From assembly GCA_029261065.1 (NCBI GenBank), contig JAJDCB010000030.1:1-48195 (forward strand): 48,195 nt of DNA, given 5' to 3'. A program made the position numbers and the translations under genes. Of this stretch, positions 26,660 through 36,215 are shown piece by piece (position 1 is the stretch's first letter; the number at the start of each line of letters is the position of its first letter). The DNA is from Candidatus Omnitrophota bacterium (GTDB lineage Bacteria > Omnitrophota > Gorgyraeia > Zapsychrales > Zapsychraceae). The notes beneath the pieces are model-generated. The model had not been told where the DNA came from and did no database searches. It saw only the letters and a list, made by a program, of their open reading frames with translations.

Positions 26660-27709
26660 ATGAATTTTTCAACAATATCGCGGTGCTTTTGGTCTTTGGG
26701 TGTTGTTTTATTGTGTTTTAGTGGTTGTAGCAGTATGCCGCCATTGACTTCTATTGATACCCATCAAGAACTATTACTTAAAGATGTGTGTCTTAAAAAT
26801 AATGTGAAGTGGCATTGGGATAGTTCCGCCTACGTTGTGACACTTAGTTTTTATGATATTGAAGCGAGGGCCTTAATTGATAGTGATGTCGTTGTCATTA
26901 ATGATCAACGTATCCAATTAAGCCATCCCATCCGAATGTCTAATAGTGCTATTCTCGTGCCCATTGATTTTGAAAGAAAGGTTGTTCGATTTTTAAAGAA
27001 AAATGCCCAAGTTGAGAAGACAACGAATTTTGTAACATCGAAAGTTCGTGCCATTATGATTGATGCTGGGCATGGCGGAAAAGATCCGGGCGCTTTGGGA
27101 TCACACGGACTTGATGAAAAGGAAGTTGTCTTAGATATCGCTTTACGGTTGCGACGGATTTTAGCGAACAAAGATATTAAAGTAATTATGACGAGGGAAG
27201 ATGATCGTTTTTTGACATTACAAGAACGGACTGAGTTGGCGAGTCGTTTAGGGGTAGATTTATTTATTAGCATTCATGCTAACACCTCACCGGCTAAAAG
27301 TGCCTCTGGTGTTGAGGTTTTTGCCTTAAGAGAGTTGGAAAGTGTTGAAAAGCAACAAGAGCAAAGACAACTTAACGGGGAGATAATGTTTAAAGACCTT
27401 CAGATGAAGAAGAATCATCAAGAATTAAACGAGATGTTAAATGATATGTTGTATACGTATAAACAGGGAGCCTCAGAGAGTTTGGGAGAGCAGGCCTCTA
27501 AAACAACGGCTCAGTTTGCTCGTACGAAAAACCGCGGGCTTAAGCGATCGGGTTTTTTTGTGCTTAAAAATACGTTGATTCCTGCGGTATTAATTGAAGT
27601 GGGCTTTTTATCACATCCCAAAGAAGGTGCTCTTTTAAATTCGAAGGTGCATCGACAAAAAATTGCATTTGGAATTGCGCGGAGTGTTTTAAATTATTTG
27701 GATGATTAA
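26660..27709 (+). CDS. N-acetylmuramoyl-L-alanine amidase (Amidase_3)
   Basis: IMIDAGHGGKDPGALGSHGLDEKEVVLDIALRL, TREDDRFLTLQERTELA, DLFISIHANTSPAKSASGVEVF, PAVLIEVGFLSHPKEG. Confidence 0.95.
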   Translation: MNFSTISRCFWSLGVVLLCFSGCSSMPPLTSIDTHQELLLKDVCLKNNVKWHWDSSAYVVTLSFYDIEARALIDSDVVVINDQRIQLSHPIRMSNSAILVPIDFERKVVRFLKKNAQVEKTTNFVTSKVRAIMIDAGHGGKDPGALGSHGLDEKEVVLDIALRLRRILANKDIKVIMTREDDRFLTLQERTELASRLGVDLFISIHANTSPAKSASGVEVFALRELESVEKQQEQRQLNGEIMFKDLQMKKNHQELNEMLNDMLYTYKQGASESLGEQASKTTAQFARTKNRGLKRSGFFVLKNTLIPAVLIEVGFLSHPKEGALLNSKVHRQKIAFGIARSVLNYLDD

Positions 27710-27724
27710 ATTTATTAAAAAATG

Positions 27725-27942
27725 GCAAGAATAACCAAGTTACAAGATACAAGATATCCCGGCCAATGGCCGGGACCCGTGTCTCTTGACGCTGGGCAAA
27801 TAATATCCAATACATCAATGTCTTAATAACCAGTCAATACTTGGTTATTGAAACATTGTTTCTTGGTTATTTTTTGTAACTTGCCCCGCCTTTGGCGGGG
27901 TCCCGCTAACGGCGGGATACCTTGTAACTTGGTTATTCTTGC
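27725..27942. repeat. Structured intergenic element with 22-bp perfect terminal inverted repeats
   Basis: gcaagaataaccaagttacaag (27725-27746) / cttgtaacttggttattcttgc (27921-27942); internal cttggttatt copies and GC-rich palindromes. Confidence 0.85.
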
Positions 27943-27961
27943 TAGAAATCATTTTTGAACT

Positions 27962-28762
27962 ATGACTAATAAACCCATTGGTGTTTTTGATTCGGGATTA
28001 GGCGGCTTAACAGTTGTTAAAGAGCTTATTAAACAATTGCCGCAAGAAAATATTGTTTATTTTGGAGATACGGCACGTGTTCCCTATGGAACAAAATCTG
28101 AAGACACAATTATACGGTTTTCATTGGAGAATAGTCGTACTCTTTTAAAGCGTCAAGTTAAAATGATTGTCGTTGCTTGTAACTCATCATCCAGCTATGC
28201 GATAAGGACTTTAAAGAAAAATTTTGATATTCCGGTTGTTGGTGTTATATTTCCTGGAGCCCAAAAGGCTGTTGCTAGCTCCAAAACAAATCGTATTGGT
28301 GTTATTGCAACGTCAGCAACTACACATAGTCAGCAGTATACAAAGATTATTAAAGAACTTAGTCCTTCTGCTAAGGTGTTTACTCAGGCTTGTCCTTTGT
28401 TTGTACCTTTAGTTGAAGAAGGGTGGTTAAGTAATCAAGTCACACTTGATATTGTAAAAAAATATGTAAGTCCTTTAAAGAAGTCAAAGATTGATACGCT
28501 TATTTTAGGGTGCACGCACTATCCATTGCTAAAAGGGGTTTTAAAAAAAGCGATGGGACCTAAGGTGACGCTGGTTGATTCTGCTCGTGAGATTGCTGCT
28601 CGCGTGAAATATAAATTAACGCAATTAGAAATGATCAATTCATCGAAAAGAAAAGTTAAGAGAGATTTTATTGTAAGCGATAGACCCATGGAGTTTGAAC
28701 GCATTGCAAAAAAGTTCTTAGGTTTTTCTATTAAAGTAAAAGTGGAGGCCGGAGATGTTTGA
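27962..28762 (+). CDS. murI: Glutamate racemase
   Basis: IGVFDSGLGGLTVVKEL, VYFGDTARVPYGTKS, VVACNSSSSYAI, LILGCTHYPLL. Confidence 0.95.
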   Translation: MTNKPIGVFDSGLGGLTVVKELIKQLPQENIVYFGDTARVPYGTKSEDTIIRFSLENSRTLLKRQVKMIVVACNSSSSYAIRTLKKNFDIPVVGVIFPGAQKAVASSKTNRIGVIATSATTHSQQYTKIIKELSPSAKVFTQACPLFVPLVEEGWLSNQVTLDIVKKYVSPLKKSKIDTLILGCTHYPLLKGVLKKAMGPKVTLVDSAREIAARVKYKLTQLEMINSSKRKVKRDFIVSDRPMEFERIAKKFLGFSIKVKVEAGDV

Positions 28763-29117
28763 GTTATCGATAAAGGGGCACATTGCATCAGCTCATTTCC
28801 TTCGTGGATATGATGGACCTTGCAAAGATTTGCATGGGCACACATGGAAAATAGAACTTACAATTCTTTCTAAAGAATTAAATGACATAGGATTGGTTGT
28901 CGACTTTAAAGAATTAAAGTGCAAGTTTAATTCTTTTTTGGATAGTTTGGATCATGTTAATCTAAATGATTTGCCATATTTTAAAGAAATTAATCCGTCA
29001 ACGGAAAATATTGCCCGTTACATTTACCAGAACTTTTCTAAAGAAATAAATCCTTTAAAATTAAAGCATGTCCAAGTGTGGGAATCAGATACAGCCTCAG
29101 TGACTTATTATGAATAA
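28755..29117 (+). CDS. queD: 6-carboxy-5,6,7,8-tetrahydropterin synthase
   Basis: GHIASAHFLRGYDGPCKDLHGHTWKIELTI; LGLVVDFKELK-like; QVWESDTASVTYYE. Confidence 0.92.
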   Translation: MFELSIKGHIASAHFLRGYDGPCKDLHGHTWKIELTILSKELNDIGLVVDFKELKCKFNSFLDSLDHVNLNDLPYFKEINPSTENIARYIYQNFSKEINPLKLKHVQVWESDTASVTYYE

Positions 29118-29775
29118 AGCCATTATTTTATTATCTGGCGGTCTGGACTCAACAACTATGTTGTATTATGCCAAGTCAAAGAAGTTTAAACCCTACTGCA
29201 TTATTTTTGATTATGGACAAAGGCATAACATTGAAATTGATAAGGCTAAACGCGTGGCGCGACATGCTAAGGTTGGCTACAAGGTTGTTAAAATGAGTTT
29301 TCCGTGGTTGGGCTCGTCTTTGATTGATAAGAGCATGAAAATTCCAAGACATAGTGCTGTAAATTCTAGAAAAATTCCTACCACCTATGTTCCGGCTCGA
29401 AATATCATTTTTTTAAGTTATGCTGTTTCCTACGCCGAGGCTATTAAGGCTGGTGCTGTTTTTATTGGTGCTAATGCCATAGATTATTCTGGTTATCCTG
29501 ATTGTCGTCCAGATTTTTTTAAAGCGTATCAAGATGTTATTAAAAAAGGGTTAAAGAGTGGTGTTGAAGGAAAGATGATTAAAATTCAGACGCCGCTTCT
29601 GCATAAATCGAAAGCCCAAATTATTCGCATGGGATTAAAACTTAAAGTGCCTTATCATTTAACATGGTCATGTTATAACGGAGCAAAGAAGGCTTGTGGT
29701 GTTTGTGATAGTTGTATGTTACGTAAAAAAGGATTTTTGGAGGCAGGGTTAGTTGATCCTGCGATAGCTTTATGA
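29110..29775 (+). CDS. queC: 7-cyano-7-deazaguanine synthase
   Basis: AIILLSGGLDSTTMLYYAKS, TYVPARNIIFLSYAVSYAE, GANAIDYSGYPDCRPDFFKAY, CYNGAKKACGVCDSCMLRKKGF. Confidence 0.95.
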   Translation: MNKAIILLSGGLDSTTMLYYAKSKKFKPYCIIFDYGQRHNIEIDKAKRVARHAKVGYKVVKMSFPWLGSSLIDKSMKIPRHSAVNSRKIPTTYVPARNIIFLSYAVSYAEAIKAGAVFIGANAIDYSGYPDCRPDFFKAYQDVIKKGLKSGVEGKMIKIQTPLLHKSKAQIIRMGLKLKVPYHLTWSCYNGAKKACGVCDSCMLRKKGFLEAGLVDPAIAL

Positions 29776-30461
29776 AAGCAAAGACTGTTGAAACATTTGC
29801 ATCCATTCAAGGAGAGGGTAAGTATGCTGGAATCAAACAAGTATTTGTTCGATTCTTTGAATGTAATATGCACTGTGTTTGGTGTGATACGCCGCATTCT
29901 ATAGGAGATACAACGCAGAAGTTTGATCAATGGAGTATTGAAGAATTATTTTATCAAATAGAGACGTTATGGAAGGACTGTCATTCGGTTAGTTTGACAG
30001 GCGGCGAACCTTTAATGCAGGTTGATGTGATTAAAGAATTGTTAAAAAAGATGAGAAGCGTAAAAATGCTGTCTTATCTGGAAACAAACGGAACGTTGCC
30101 TGAGGCTCTTGATAAAATTATTGATGAGGTTGATGTCATTGCCATGGATCTTAAGTTACCGAGTTCAACACAATGTCAGTCGTATTGGCAGGAGCACGAA
30201 GAGTTTATAAAGATCGCCAAGAAAAAAGATTTATTTATTAAGACGGTTATATCTAGTGATACAAAACAAGAAGATGTGGAGAAGTCTATTGAGATTGTAA
30301 CGAAGATAGATCCAAACATTCTTTTTATCTTGCAACCTAACTTTTTTGATATGCAAAATGGTGTCGTCAAGAAATGTCAAGAATTCCACAAATTGTGTGT
30401 TGAACAACTTGCTGATGTGCGTATTATTCCACAGATGCATAAAATGATGAAACTAAGATAA
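29772..30461 (+). CDS. queE: 7-carboxy-7-deazaguanine synthase (radical SAM)
   Basis: FASIQGEGKYAGIKQVFVRFFECNMHCVWCDTPHS, SLTGGEPLMQ. Confidence 0.93.
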   Translation: MKAKTVETFASIQGEGKYAGIKQVFVRFFECNMHCVWCDTPHSIGDTTQKFDQWSIEELFYQIETLWKDCHSVSLTGGEPLMQVDVIKELLKKMRSVKMLSYLETNGTLPEALDKIIDEVDVIAMDLKLPSSTQCQSYWQEHEEFIKIAKKKDLFIKTVISSDTKQEDVEKSIEIVTKIDPNILFILQPNFFDMQNGVVKKCQEFHKLCVEQLADVRIIPQMHKMMKLR

Positions 30462-30480
30462 GTTGTGATGAGAGGTGGTT

Positions 30481-30885
30481 ATGAAAAAAGTAAAAGGAAG
30501 TTATGAAGATTTACAACAAAAGATAAGATCCTTAAAGACTCCAGAAATTGAGGTGTGGGAGAATAAATATGCAGATCGCGAATATAAAATTCATTTAGAC
30601 ATTCCAGAATTTACCTGTATCTGTCCTAAAACAGGATTACCAGATTTCGCAACGATCATCATTGATTACATCCCACAAAAATCGTGTCTGGAATTAAAAT
30701 CATTAAAGATGTATTTTTTATTTTATCGTGATGTCGGAATTTTTCATGAACATCTAGCTAACAAAGTGCTAGATGATATTGTCAAATCATGTAAACCCAA
30801 GTGGGCGAAGATTGATGTGATTATGAATCCTCGTGGAGGCATCGCGACGCGAGTGGATGCCGAATATAAAAAAGGAAAAAAATAG
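30481..30885 (+). CDS. queF: preQ1 synthase (NADPH-dependent 7-cyano-7-deazaguanine reductase)
   Basis: PEFTCICPKTGLPDFATIIIDYIPQKSCLELKSLKMYFLFYRDVGIFHEHLANKVLDD. Confidence 0.95.
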   Translation: MKKVKGSYEDLQQKIRSLKTPEIEVWENKYADREYKIHLDIPEFTCICPKTGLPDFATIIIDYIPQKSCLELKSLKMYFLFYRDVGIFHEHLANKVLDDIVKSCKPKWAKIDVIMNPRGGIATRVDAEYKKGKK

Positions 30886-30895
30886 AAAGCTTCTG

Positions 30896-30983
30896 TTTAA
30901 GAGAAAAGATTTGTGATCACAAAGCGAGTTACGAGCGTAAGCGAAGTTGTTTGAGCGACTGATCATAAATTATTTCTCTTAAA
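30896..30983. repeat. Long imperfect inverted repeat (hairpin) with GAGCG/GCGAAG-rich loop
   Basis: tttaagagaaaagatttgtgatca (30896-30919) versus tgatcataaattatttctcttaaa (30960-30983); loop carries aagcgaagttgtttgagcga. Confidence 0.8.
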
Positions 30984-31069
30984 TTTGTATGATTACAATT
31001 TTGTGGATATTTGTTTAACATTAATTTAATTGAAAATTTCAAAGAATTAAAAATAAAGGGAGAAAAGGT

Positions 31070-31789
31070 ATGAAGCGTATTGATGGAAGAGATGCTGATG
31101 ATTTAAGAAAAATTAAGGTGACGAAAAATTTTATCACACATGCTGAAGGATCTTGTTTGATTGAATTTGGTGCAACGCGTGTGGCTTGTACAGCCTCTGT
31201 TGAAGATGGTGTGCCACCATTTTTGAAAAATTCAGGAACAGGTTGGGTAACGGCAGAATATGGTATGCTTCCCCGATCGACAAATACACGTATGCGTCGA
31301 TCAAAGGCGGCATCCTCAGGTCGGACAATGGAGATACAACGATTGATAGGCCGATCATTAAGAGCTGTGGTTGATACTGAGAAAATGGGGGAGAAGACGG
31401 TTAAGATTGATTGTGATGTGATTCAAGCGGATGGCGGAACACGAACAGCTGCGATTACAGGTGGTTTTATTGCTTTAGGTTTAGCCTTAAAAAAAGCAAA
31501 GAAAGATGGCTTAATTAGTGTGATCCCATTAAATGATTACGTCGCGGCCATTAGCGTTGGCGTTTATCAAGGAAAGATGTTGTTGGATTTAAATTATGAA
31601 GAAGATTCAAATGCGGATATGGATATGAATATTGTGATGGTAGGATCTGGAGATTTTGTTGAAGTTCAAGGAACAGCTGAGGGAAAGCCGTTTTCCAAAA
31701 AAGAAATGGATGGTTTAGTTAAGTTAGCGGCTAAAGGTATTGGGGAGTTAGTTACTATTCAAAAGAATAATTTAAAATTGGAATTATAA
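31070..31789 (+). CDS. rph: Ribonuclease PH
   Basis: [72 protein letters not shown]. Confidence 0.96.
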   Translation: MKRIDGRDADDLRKIKVTKNFITHAEGSCLIEFGATRVACTASVEDGVPPFLKNSGTGWVTAEYGMLPRSTNTRMRRSKAASSGRTMEIQRLIGRSLRAVVDTEKMGEKTVKIDCDVIQADGGTRTAAITGGFIALGLALKKAKKDGLISVIPLNDYVAAISVGVYQGKMLLDLNYEEDSNADMDMNIVMVGSGDFVEVQGTAEGKPFSKKEMDGLVKLAAKGIGELVTIQKNNLKLEL

Positions 31790-31792
31790 TAA

Positions 31793-32386
31793 ATGAAAGA
31801 ATTGGTTATTGCTACAACAAATAAAGGTAAACTTCGTGAAATCAAAGAGTTGCTTAAAGATTATGATTTTAAGATTACTTCTTTAGCTGATTATCCTGAT
31901 GCCCCTGAAGTGATTGAAGATGGTAAAACATTTGCTCAAAATGCGATAAAAAAAGCAGCGACCATCGCCCTTTATACAAAAAAACTGACTTTGGGTGAAG
32001 ATTCTGGCTTAGAGGTTAAAGCGTTGAGCAATAAACCTGGAATATATTCAGCGAGATTCTCCGGTGAGAATGCCACTGATAAGAAAAATAATCTAAAACT
32101 ACTACGAAGTTTAAAAAACGTTCCTCTTTTGAAACGAGATGCGCGTTATCGCTGTTTCGTTGCTATGGTTGATGGTCAGAAAATTATTGATGTTGTTAAT
32201 GGCAGGTGCGGTGGATTAATTTTGGAGAGATCGCGAGGTAAGAATGGGTTTGGCTATGATCCACTTTTTTTTATTCCACGTTACAATAAAACATTTGGTG
32301 AATTGGATCCACAAATAAAAGCAAAAATTAGTCATCGCGCGAGAGCATTTAAGAAGGTCCGAGAAATCTTAAAAAATTTCACCTAG
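31793..32386 (+). CDS. rdgB: XTP/dITP diphosphatase (RdgB/HAM1)
   Basis: ELVIATTNKGKLREIKELL, TLGEDSGLEVKALSNKPGIYSARFSGE, GKNGFGYDPLFFIP. Confidence 0.95.
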   Translation: MKELVIATTNKGKLREIKELLKDYDFKITSLADYPDAPEVIEDGKTFAQNAIKKAATIALYTKKLTLGEDSGLEVKALSNKPGIYSARFSGENATDKKNNLKLLRSLKNVPLLKRDARYRCFVAMVDGQKIIDVVNGRCGGLILERSRGKNGFGYDPLFFIPRYNKTFGELDPQIKAKISHRARAFKKVREILKNFT

Positions 32387-35300
32387 TATCGTCCCTACCC
32401 CTTGTTTCAATGTATTTTCCAATATTTTCAAAGGAGACTTTTCCACTTCACATTTAGGGTGATCGAGCGTGCCTGAGCAATAATATGTTACGGCATGTGT
32501 CAGAAGAGAGGTAGGTCCTTTTTTAAAAGATTCCGAACCAGCGATTGTTAGTTGGCTGATGCGTGGATTAAATTTTAAGTTCATTCGTTTTGAAAGATCA
32601 ATCCAACCGGAGGCTAGTAGGTCGAGATTCTCACCATAAAGCACAGTGTTTTCTAAATGAAATCGACTGCGTTCAATTCTAAACCGCGATTCTGCATCTG
32701 TAAAAATTACGTTTGAAAGTTCAGGAATAACAAGTAAGGTACCCCAAACGCCTTCAGTCATGTTTTTCTGCCAGATAATTCCATTTTTTATAACTAGAGA
32801 ACCGTTGCCATCCCACTTTTTTTTATCAATAAGAGATCCGTTAGCTTTTACCAATAGTGTGAGGTCACCGGAAAGAAATTTATTCTTTTTAAGTTTGTCG
32901 TTTCTATATTCGGCAAGACTTAAATTATCAATGCTGGTGTCTATTGATATGGGGAGGGAGTCTTTAGTAAGGTCAACTTTCGAGTTAAGCAAGAGTTGAC
33001 CTCCGTAGAGGGTGGAGGAGACATTCAAAGCTTTAATCTGGTTATTGTTTTGGGCATATTCGACATTGAAATTAGTGAAGGGATAATCTTTAAGAGATAA
33101 TTGATCGGTCTGGGCATTAAAGTTTAAGTCCCAATCTTTCCATTTGTTTAATTGGCCACTTAAATTTCCTTTTAAAGTTAAATCACCGATAAGTTTTAAA
33201 GGTTTTAGTTTTTCATCTAAGCCAGCGTGGATGTCCGTTAAACTTGATAAGGTTAATCCTAGAACACCAGAAAGAGTTATAAGGGGTTGTTCATCTTTGA
33301 CAAACTGGACATCACCTCTTAAATCAAATGGATTTTTGAAATACGCACCGCTTAACTTTTCAATCTTAAATCCGTTTCGTCCTAGTCGTATCTGAGTGGA
33401 TGCAGATAAATTATCCGTTGAGAGATCTGTGGCAATAAAGGGTCTTGAGAAGTTTGAGAGGTATCCTTTTACTAGATAAGAATGGTCTTTGTATTGACCG
33501 CTTAGTTGATCCCAAGTAATTGTATTTCCAGCATATTTGATGTTTCCATTGAGTTGCGTTATAGGATCTGACAATTTTTTTGAAACGACAGTAACTTCTT
33601 TTAAATGGGCATCAAGCTGAATGTCCGCATCACGCGGTTTTTTGGCAAGACCCTTAAAAGAAAGATTAGCAGATGAGTGTCCTTCGACATCAATAACCCA
33701 TTTTTCTTTTAAAGGGGGATAAAATTTGGCAGCGGATGCTAAATTAATTTGATCAGAGTTTAACGTAATATCTAATTGAGGATTGTTAAAATTGGATAAA
33801 CTTCCAGATAGTTGAAAAGATGTCTCTTGTGTATGAAAGGTAAGGTGTTCACTAGAAAAAGTATTTTGATCGTATGTTGCAAAACCTGCGATGTTTGTGA
33901 TGGGACCTGTTTTTTCAAATCCTAGCAAAGAGGCGTCAGCAACTTTAATGTCACCGTCAATAAAATGGGGTGATGATTCATTAGGTTTAAAAGCATAGTT
34001 TATGTTTAGTTCAGGATTACCTTCAAAGCTTAAGGTGGGACCAATATTTAGCTTTGTTTCTTTTATGGTCAGTGAGGAGTTAAGGGATAAATCGTTGTTT
34101 TGATAGTTAAGCTTAAGTTGGTCGCTATGGATGTTTCCTTTAAGATCGATCATTTTACCATAAAGAATGTGACTTTGATTAATGGCAAGTTGACTTTGAA
34201 GGGAGAGCATTTTATCTGTGCGAGTTAGCTTGGTATCATTTAAACTGATATCACCCGTTAGACTATTGTTGGAGCCGAGTTGAAGTTGCGCCTGCTTGAT
34301 GACAATATCACCGCTAGAATCAAAAGAACCAGGTGATGTGTTTAAAACAAGATTGTCTGAAACGACTGTTCCGTAGTATTCCCCTAAGGATCCCCATTTG
34401 AGATGTCCTTTTTGCAAATTGAGTGATCCCTTAATGTTTAGATGATCAGGCTTCCAAGTAAGAGTATTGATAAATGTTTCTGCACTACCTTCAATAAAGT
34501 TTTCTTCGGATAATTTTAAAAGAGCCGATGAAATGAGAAGTTGACCACCAACAGAAAAATTCTGAGGTGTCCAACTAAAGCTTAAGTCTGTTGCATTAAC
34601 ATTTCCCGCAAACTTTTTATTATCATTAAAAATGATATCGGCATTCTTAACGGTTAAATTTCCTTTTAATTGCAATTTGTCTTTTTCATAATTGATGTCT
34701 AGGTTCGGTGCTGAAATTTTTGTTTGTGTGAGGTTAACGTTTGGTTTGAAGTTAAAGAGAGGGAGGTATTTTGCAACCTCGATATTTGAAAATGAAAGGT
34801 TCGTCTTTATGCTTTTTGTCGCTAGGAAATATTTTCCATTCATCGAAAGGGAGGTGTTTAGATGTGCGGATTTCGTACTGATATCAAATAAAACGCTTTT
34901 ATCTAACCCTAAGGTTAGCTCAGCATCGAAATTTTTAAGGGTCTCAAAGAAGGGCTTTTCTAAAGTATTATCGATGTAGTGAATCGTTGCATTATCAATC
35001 TTAAGCGTCCGCATAAGAACTGTGTATTTACTTTTTTCTTCATCGGATTTGGAGGGTTTTAGCAAGTCACTAAAGTTCCATAATTCTTTTTCCTCACGTT
35101 GTATATGGAGTGCGGCCTCCTCAATGGTGACATGGGGGATGATGATTTGTTTGTTTTTAAAAAATGAAGCGATGACGATGTTAAATGATACTTCTGAAAT
35201 TTTGATAAATGGCTTCTTTGGTGCATCTTTTTCTGTGATGACGACATTTTTTAGAATGATACCTTTAAGGGGGGAGTAATCAATGGCAGAAATCGCGACG

Positions 35301-35437
35301 TCTCGTTTAAGAAACTCTTGCGTTTTGTTTATAACAATTTCTTTAAACTTGACCGGTAGAAAGATATTTTTTAGATAAAAAAATCCGATCAAGCCTAACA
35401 TGAGTAATGCCAAGAATATAAAGAAGAATTTTTTCAT
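32369..35437 (-). CDS. Large AsmA-like/DUF748-type envelope protein
   Basis: Single N-terminal TM (MKKFFFIFLALLMLGLIGFFYL), VKFKEIVINKTQEFLKRDVAISAIDYSPLKGIILKNVVITEKD, repetitive beta-rich body; ATG 35437 preferred over 35476. Confidence 0.75.
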   Translation of the reverse strand: MKKFFFIFLALLMLGLIGFFYLKNIFLPVKFKEIVINKTQEFLKRDVAISAIDYSPLKGIILKNVVITEKDAPKKPFIKISEVSFNIVIASFFKNKQIIIPHVTIEEAALHIQREEKELWNFSDLLKPSKSDEEKSKYTVLMRTLKIDNATIHYIDNTLEKPFFETLKNFDAELTLGLDKSVLFDISTKSAHLNTSLSMNGKYFLATKSIKTNLSFSNIEVAKYLPLFNFKPNVNLTQTKISAPNLDINYEKDKLQLKGNLTVKNADIIFNDNKKFAGNVNATDLSFSWTPQNFSVGGQLLISSALLKLSEENFIEGSAETFINTLTWKPDHLNIKGSLNLQKGHLKWGSLGEYYGTVVSDNLVLNTSPGSFDSSGDIVIKQAQLQLGSNNSLTGDISLNDTKLTRTDKMLSLQSQLAINQSHILYGKMIDLKGNIHSDQLKLNYQNNDLSLNSSLTIKETKLNIGPTLSFEGNPELNINYAFKPNESSPHFIDGDIKVADASLLGFEKTGPITNIAGFATYDQNTFSSEHLTFHTQETSFQLSGSLSNFNNPQLDITLNSDQINLASAAKFYPPLKEKWVIDVEGHSSANLSFKGLAKKPRDADIQLDAHLKEVTVVSKKLSDPITQLNGNIKYAGNTITWDQLSGQYKDHSYLVKGYLSNFSRPFIATDLSTDNLSASTQIRLGRNGFKIEKLSGAYFKNPFDLRGDVQFVKDEQPLITLSGVLGLTLSSLTDIHAGLDEKLKPLKLIGDLTLKGNLSGQLNKWKDWDLNFNAQTDQLSLKDYPFTNFNVEYAQNNNQIKALNVSSTLYGGQLLLNSKVDLTKDSLPISIDTSIDNLSLAEYRNDKLKKNKFLSGDLTLLVKANGSLIDKKKWDGNGSLVIKNGIIWQKNMTEGVWGTLLVIPELSNVIFTDAESRFRIERSRFHLENTVLYGENLDLLASGWIDLSKRMNLKFNPRISQLTIAGSESFKKGPTSLLTHAVTYYCSGTLDHPKCEVEKSPLKILENTLKQGVGTILGEIF

Positions 35438-35603
35438 AATGAAAGCTATTATAAGGGAGAGTGCCGGTATCTTCAATGAACTAAGTAATTCTTTTAATTC
35501 CTGTTATTTGGGGGTGCCTTGTTTATCGTTTGCATTAAAAACATTTCATGCTATACTAATCCGAATTTTTGACAGACACCTTTTATGTTTGGCAAATCTT
35601 TAA

Positions 35604-35677
35604 CGGGGAGTAGCGCAGTTGGCTAGCGCACATGCTTTGGGAGCATGGGGTCCCGAGTTCGAGCCTCGGCTCCCCGA
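35604..35677 (+). tRNA. tRNA-Pro (TGG)
   Basis: CGGGGAG/CTCCCCG acceptor stem, CATGC-TTTGGGA-GCATG anticodon arm, GAGTTCGAGCCTC T arm; no encoded CCA. Confidence 0.95.
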
Positions 35678-35929
35678 TTTTTATTCTTTTCTTCACAAAT
35701 GCTTTTTGATTCCTTCAAAAAGTCGCAAATTTTAATATATAACTTGTTGAAAAATAACAGCTTAAAGAATTCGACGGACTAATCTTGAGGCTCAGTGTCT
35801 ATTCTTTTGCCCATCAAGGAGTCTGGACAATATCTTTACTTTTTATATAAATTTTGGTATAACTATATCTTCATTGTAGGTACATTTTTTAAAATATATT
35901 TAGATAAAGCATCAATGATTTACCATTTC

Positions 35930-36003
35930 GACCCCGTAGCTCAGCTGGATAGAGCAACAGCCTTCTAAGCTGTGGGCCGGACGTTCGAATCGTCCCGGGG
36001 TCG
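35930..36003 (+). tRNA. tRNA-Arg (TCT)
   Basis: GACCCCG/CGGGGTC acceptor stem, ACAGC-CTTCTAA-GCTGT anticodon arm, GGACGTTCGAATCGTCC T arm. Confidence 0.95.
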
Positions 36004-36215
36004 CTTTTAACAAAAATTCCACAAACATTTTTTTTCATCGTTTTGAACCTTTCCCTATATAGTTGGTATCAAATAAATTTGATCTGTAAAAATAAACACA
36101 CATCGTTATGATGGATAGCATATTCACTTTTTAAGGTGATGCAAAAATACAAATTTTTATTGAATTTGTTTTTGTTAATACATATAATCACATGTGTAAA
36201 TAGGAAATTAATTTT

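Noticed and set aside
26905-27273. 122-aa minus-strand ORF
   Set aside because: Antisense to the amidase gene whose catalytic motifs are clear
27564-27818. 84-aa minus-strand ORF
   Set aside because: Runs through the amidase 3' end and into the structured inverted-repeat element; likely chance ORF
27710-28755. preQ1 riboswitch upstream of murI/queD
   Set aside because: No recognisable preQ1-I/II consensus; structured DNA there is an inverted-repeat element
36003-36215. Possible additional tRNA or small RNA after tRNA-Arg
   Set aside because: No cloverleaf or convincing hairpin found by eye
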